This document shows, in pieces, positions 59,452-64,000 of a DNA stretch of 64,000 nucleotides. A model generated the notes under the pieces. That model made no database searches and was not told the DNA's origin. It saw only the letters and a program-made list of their open reading frames with translations. Source of the DNA: Platerodrilus igneus (Eukaryota; Arthropoda; Insecta; Coleoptera; Lycidae); NCBI GenBank assembly GCA_036346225.1, contig JARFIW010000139.1, positions 8,432,001 through 8,496,000 on the forward strand. Direction: 5' to 3'. Each line of letters starts with the position of its first letter. The stretch's first letter is position 1. Both the position numbers and the translations under genes were made by a program.

Positions 59452-59988
59452 TGTAGCGGGCTACTACTAACGCGTTTCACTAATTTAAAACAAGTAGTAA
59501 TAAAAGTCTTTATTACTCACTATTCATTGGTCCAATTAACAGTATATGCCTTATTTATAAATGTTTTCAGTCCAATTAACAATGAAGCACTATCACACTA
59601 ATGTTATTTACAAGCACTAATATCTTCTTAAACTAAATTCTTAACCATAGGTCTATTAACAACACTAAACACTACTATTATTTATTTATTACACTTTTGT
59701 CTATTTATGTATTCTACTAGCTGACGGTACAATATACACTTCACATCACCCAAATTTATTTTTACTCTTGGACTTTCAAAAGCGTATAACTAACTTTACA
59801 CGATATAATTTATATTCGACATTCTGATGTAGACTAACTCTGTACTTCATCAGCGATCTTATTTATATCCTGAATTACATAGATGATTCATTCTCTGGTA
59901 TGTGCTCGAACATTCTCGGTTCCTGGAGAATATACATTGCTTACGGCGCTTGTGTGTTTGACGGGTTGCCTAATAGTAGCTCGTAACA
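59452..59988 (-). repeat. Gypsy 5' LTR (537 bp)
   Basis: Partner of 34,703-35,203, with the same ends. It has 36 extra bases near 59,775-59,810 and about a dozen substitutions. Confidence 0.88.
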
Positions 59989-62590
59989 ATATTTTTATAT
60001 GGATTAAGTCTGACAGACCAATTTTGTAATACTAATTTTATACCTTCATAGAATAGGTGCTTCAGTTTATACACTTTAAAGGTTTCTTTAAGTGTTACAT
60101 TATATTCAACGAAAATGTCTGCACGTCCTAATATACTAAAAACGGGTTGAACAACATCCTTGCAGCTATTCATGGAAATTGTGTGAGAGGAGACCTAGGG
60201 CGGATTCGTCTCCGGAAGGATAGGGCGTAAACTCGGTGGGGCTCGAGCAGGCGTGGTTCGAAGAATAGGAATAAATGCGAAGGAAATGAGCGCCACTTCA
60301 TCTTCGGGAGGAACTGTAAAACCTGAAGAATGAAGTCCCCCCAGAGAGGTAAGGCAAAGAATATTATTTAAGGAAGGTTATAATTTATAAGCAAATGATT
60401 CTACAAAATAACTATGCAAAAAATAACTATAATCTATCGAAAACTTTATCTGTACAAACAACAGTTCTTTTTAACAACTTGTAGTTACAATGAAATTTGC
60501 TAAAAGCTCTACCAACAAATTATTTCCGTACTTATCGCTAACAGTACAATTATTATCTTTTAAAACTACAATGCTATCTTCTTAATTACTGCAGAAGCAC
60601 TACAATTAATTGTCCAAGCACTAATTATTTGTTTATGTTATCACTACAATAATTTATATCAACACTAATTTATAGTGACAGTACTTAGAAATTTATATCA
60701 CATATTTCAAAGCTTTAAACTAGAACATGTAATCTATGTTTAATAAGAACTACCCTGTACAACCCCTTAACGATAATTTATACCTTATTCATTGCTCAAG
60801 TTGATTCTCCAACATACCAGAATTTGCTAATATCTCGAATGTACCTATTGTAATCTTTTAAATGCAAAGTTTTGTACCTTGTTACAGGCGGAAAAGCTAC
60901 TAAGTGTATCTTTTCCAGTCAAATTATAAAATGGGGGCGGCCTGTAAAACAAAATTTAAAGGGGGGTCACCGGCACTAGCTGGCGGGAGGTCGTGGATCA
61001 TATAGAGGGTTGAAATTTTGAAAAAAGGGTTAAATTAATTTATAATATACTACAAAAATGTGGCACTTACCTTTCATAAAATATTGTGGCTTAATGACAA
61101 TTGCCAAGGGCGCCAGACAAGTCGAGAATGTCCAAATGTTCGTACAAAACCTTGAGAGACTTGTCATCCCAAGGAGGACAATTGTTTCTTTTAATCAATT
61201 CCTCACTTTTTTCTCTATTAAATTAAAAAAATAAGAAAAACTATTGACTTAATCAACGGCAAACAAAACTATTTAATTCACAGAGCAATAAACGTGAACC
61301 TCTTACATGCATTGATTTTAGTTTATAAATTTAAGTGAATAGGTGACTATGGAATTTATGAAAATTTTGTGTACATAAGTAGTTATCAAACACTTGTATA
61401 TGAACGAAAACTTATATTATAAATCATACACTAAATTAATCCTACGGTTTATGGCCAAAACGTCCTAACAAATAAACTAACTAAAAATTGGTCATGCTAC
61501 TTAACTATAAAGACTTACTTACTAATAATTGTCCATTGCTTGAGGGTTGGTTTTCCAACGTAGAACAGTTCTTAATTTTGGGAAGAGAATCTCGCTTGTT
61601 GCTTCTGTTTGTAATGTTTAAGAAAATTGACTGGCACACGAACTCGGCAGAATTTTTTACAATATCACTTACTTGCTGCGTCACACGCCTACAAGCTTTT
61701 TAATATTTATCTTGCATCACTATAAATCCGCGAACATATGGGCATAACCCTCGCGAAACTGGAAGAGTAACACTTCTTTCCAATTTTTTACTAACGTGAT
61801 ACGAAGTGGAATATTCTATGTCATGCCAGAGAACGCTACCCGCAAAACTACGTTTCTCTCTACTTCTTGACCACGGACGGCCCCATTGGAAGAACTCTCC
61901 GTCTTTTGGCTAAGCCTTGAGTTATATAGACTAAATTCCTACCCTAATAATTACGTACGTCATTTTCTGTTATCCAATGACTGAACTGAACCTCCCACAA
62001 AACAAGATTTCAGAAACCAAATCCAACCCCTTTTTAGATGAGAATCACGGAAGCAATTATTCTCCCACGGGTTTAAATTATCTTTTACTTTCTACGAATT
62101 ACTTAAATATGGCAATGTGGAATCTACCTATGGCGGCCGTAGTCTGGCATTAACAAAGACCGGCTAACCTACTTGAGCCGAAATGGATTTTAAATACAAT
62201 GGATGTCTCCAGACTACTTAAGATTACTTGTAATATTTGAACAAATCAAATTGGAAATAGTGTTCGCTATTATAATGTTTTGTTTCCTATAATCCGCTGT
62301 AAATCAACGAAAGTGTTAAGCTTTTCAAACTGAAATTGGTTTTCCTTTATTTACGCTAAAAGGTACTATACATTTTAAAAGGTTTATTGTATTTGACTTA
62401 CGATGGGGGTCTAGAGCTTTAAATGATGACCTGCCGCTGGAATTTACTAGCCCGAAGCTATAGGTAAATGTGGTCTTTTATTATAAAGGATCCTAAATAA
62501 AATGAGGTGATTTATTGGTGTAAATTTTTGTTTATACTTTATTCAAGTTACTGAATTTTTAATTAATTAATTTGTTTAATCGTTAACATT
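59989..62590. other. No recognised gene, with GC-richer islands
   Basis: Starts with the ATAT duplication. Islands at 60,185-60,360, 60,930-61,020 and 61,740-61,920 are richer in G and C and might belong to LTRs of other elements. I could not match either end to a known LTR in this window. The frame at 61,488-61,703 has no motif. Confidence 0.4.
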
Positions 62591-62639
62591 ACAAAATAAT
62601 GTTACAACCTGTCACTCAAAGAACTCGCACCGCAGAACC

Positions 62640-63365
62640 TATCAATCATCTTTTGTGCGCAGATCCTTCGTTTACGCTCTAATGTAATTATTTTGGTCGG
62701 CTGCATACCAATCTCCCTTCCCCGCGATGGTCTGTCCCAAACCATTCGGTGACCTGGACATTGGAGGTGCCTAAAGCGTTAAGGACAGTTCATATCATTT
62801 CTGCATTTCCATGTGGATAGAAATAGCAATCGCACTTTTCATAGCACGAGCCGTACCATTTGAATTGTAACCACACGCCAAAATCTGAACCCGGTATTCT
62901 GGAACAGTATCTGTGGCATATTTCATACCGCCCTCCAATCCTACCCATCGAATCCACAACCGAGCTTGAGTATGTTCAACTTCTTGTCTTGGAATTCGAT
63001 CATCTGACGCTTGAGGTCCACCAACGCTTTCTATAGATCCTGATAATCCAATTAACCAAAAGACTGTCGCTTAATCCTCAAGCGGTATATGCTCCGATGT
63101 CAGTCCTTTAGCGGTATGGTCTTTTCAATCTTTGGTTGTTAACGAAGTTGATCCAGACCATAAAATTTATTGTTAAACATCCGAACAAATCCTCAGGATA
63201 TATCAAAGTCCGCTGCTACACAATGCACCATGGAGTATTCCGATGGCACATTGAACAGATCATCCTGAATCTCTTCCGTGACTCCAAACTTCGCTTTGCC
63301 GGTACCGCTGTACAAAGGCATGAATCAATCATAGCTTGGTCCAGACTTTAGCTCATCCTCACATA
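62640..63365 (-). pseudogene. Degraded macro domain of the second gypsy element
   Basis: The minus strand reads YSGTGKAKFGVTEEIQDDLF followed by a VPSEYSMVHCVAADFDIS stretch, matching the first copy's YGGSAKARF, QQDLFRAPEEYSLAHCVAQDL. Further on are LKLGCGFDG (against PKLGCGLDR) and a KCDCYFYPHGN piece, which may be the remnant of the CCCH finger. Several stops and frameshifts follow the first half. The stretch between integrase end and macro domain is in one frame with three stop codons. Confidence 0.75.
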
Positions 63366-63455
63366 CGTAACTGTTTGTTCGTCTCACTGCTTATCATTCT
63401 TCGGCATTACCTGCGTCACCACTCTTGTAGGGTGCTAACCGGTTTTCATGCACCA

Positions 63456-64000
63456 TTATTGTCCTTCCTTTTGGGACTTACAAATCCGATATACCACGTC
63501 GTTGATCCTTTTTAGAACTTCGTACGAACCCTCCCAATGTATTTGTAATTTTGGCGACAGTCCACAATTCCGTTTGGGATTGTATAGCCAGACGCGGTCG
63601 ATCTCTTGAAAACCAGATTTCTGCGCCTTGATGTCATATCTGGTCTTCATCCGATCGCGTTTGATCTAGATATTTTTCCTAACATCACCATGGATATCGT
63701 GTATCGTGCGTTTGAGCTTCTCGGCATAGCTCTCGTCCACGATCTTATCTCTGGACTTCGCCTAAACTCAAAATCACACGGTAGACGTATCTCGCATACC
63801 AGCATAGCACATGAAGTTGTCTGCCCACTGATCTCATGAACCGAAAACCGATAAACTAATAAAAATAGTTGTAAATATTGGTCCCAGTCCCTCTGATGTT
63901 GGAAGACTACCATGGAATAGTAGGTGCTCAGGGTATGGTTATGCGTTCTACCATATCATCTGTTTGCGGATGCAGTTGTATCATTCTGGTCTTTGTCATT
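63456..64000 (-). pseudogene. Integrase C-terminal part of the second gypsy element
   Basis: Frames show TDDMVERI (catalytic Glu), QHQRDWDQYLQLFLLVYRFS and, after a break, VWLYNPKRNCGLSPKLQIHW followed by EGSYEVLKRINDVVYRI. Compared with the first element, many residues differ, so the two are related lineages and not a recent duplicate. Confidence 0.8.

Larger units (their letters stand above)
34703..59988 (-). mobile_element. Ty3/gypsy LTR retrotransposon with macro-domain extension, carrying two nested insertions
   Basis: The outer shell comprises 34,703-35,878 and 54,651-59,988, about 6.5 kb of gypsy DNA once the nested LINE and Polinton are discounted. Minus-strand order is 5' LTR, primer-binding site, gag, protease, reverse transcriptase, RNase H, integrase, macro domain with CCCH finger, 3' LTR. 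The LTRs differ at about a dozen positions plus one 36-bp indel, so it is clearly older than the BEL/Pao element. Gag and pol have several frameshifts. The macro-domain tail is not known to me as a standard part of gypsy elements. Confidence 0.88.
62600..64000 (-). mobile_element. Second gypsy fragment with macro domain, running off the window
   Basis: Minus-strand order is integrase core end (64,000-63,647), integrase C-terminal module (63,650-63,456), linker, and macro domain (63,365 to about 62,640). The sequence is strongly diverged from the 34.7-60 kb element but keeps the same order. A possible LTR start TGTAACATTATTTTGTAATG lies in minus sense at about 62,606-62,587. The 5' part lies outside. 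Confidence 0.75.

Noticed and set aside
61060..61130. Primer-binding-like TGGCGCC on the minus strand near 61,114
   Set aside because: No LTR end (ACA) precedes it in minus sense and no gag follows, so it is not evidence for another element.

Overview
This is a eukaryotic, AT-rich, transposon-dense window, almost certainly from an arthropod and most likely an insect. The evidence is the set of mobile elements: an RTE-type LINE, a BEL/Pao LTR element, a Ty3/gypsy LTR element, a Crypton remnant and a Maverick/Polinton with the insect type of capsid gene set. I recognise no intact host gene, tRNA or rRNA. Nearly every coding stretch belongs to a mobile element and most are broken by frameshifts.

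Layout. 1-8.3 kb: a 5'-truncated LINE piece, a decayed Crypton tyrosine recombinase and repeat-bearing DNA with no gene. 8.3-13.35 kb: a near full-length RTE-type LINE on the minus strand (LINE A) with a partial second copy of its 3' end beyond it. 15.7-23.5 kb: a degenerate array built on the palindrome GATTTAAATC, split by a BEL/Pao element (16,538-22,215). That element has 405-bp LTRs with one visible mismatch and TCGGG target duplications, but its integrase core is deleted. 24.3-28.2 kb: a giant imperfect palindrome with about 1.65 kb of unrelated sequence in its left arm. 28.2-33.0 kb: LINE B, which repeats the unusual arrangement of LINE A.

34.7-60.0 kb is one nested insertion that can be unpacked from target duplications. 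The outer layer is a minus-strand Ty3/gypsy element (34,703-59,988; ATAT duplications). A 5'-truncated plus-strand LINE with a poly(A) tail (35,879-54,640; CCATTCTCAT duplications) sits inside it. A 16.9-kb Maverick/Polinton (36,269-53,184; CCATAC duplications) sits inside the LINE. The Polinton carries capsid, penton, protease, PLA2-domain, packaging ATPase and integrase genes on two divergent arms, but no protein-primed DNA polymerase that I can find.

The most notable observation concerns the gypsy element. Once the two nested insertions are discounted, the integrase C-terminus reads in the same frame, without a stop, into a TARG1/OARD1-like macro domain followed by a CCCH zinc finger. A strongly diverged gypsy fragment at 62.6-64.0 kb shows the same integrase-then-macro order in one frame, now with stop codons. 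The macro domain is therefore an inherited part of this retrotransposon lineage and not a chance neighbour.
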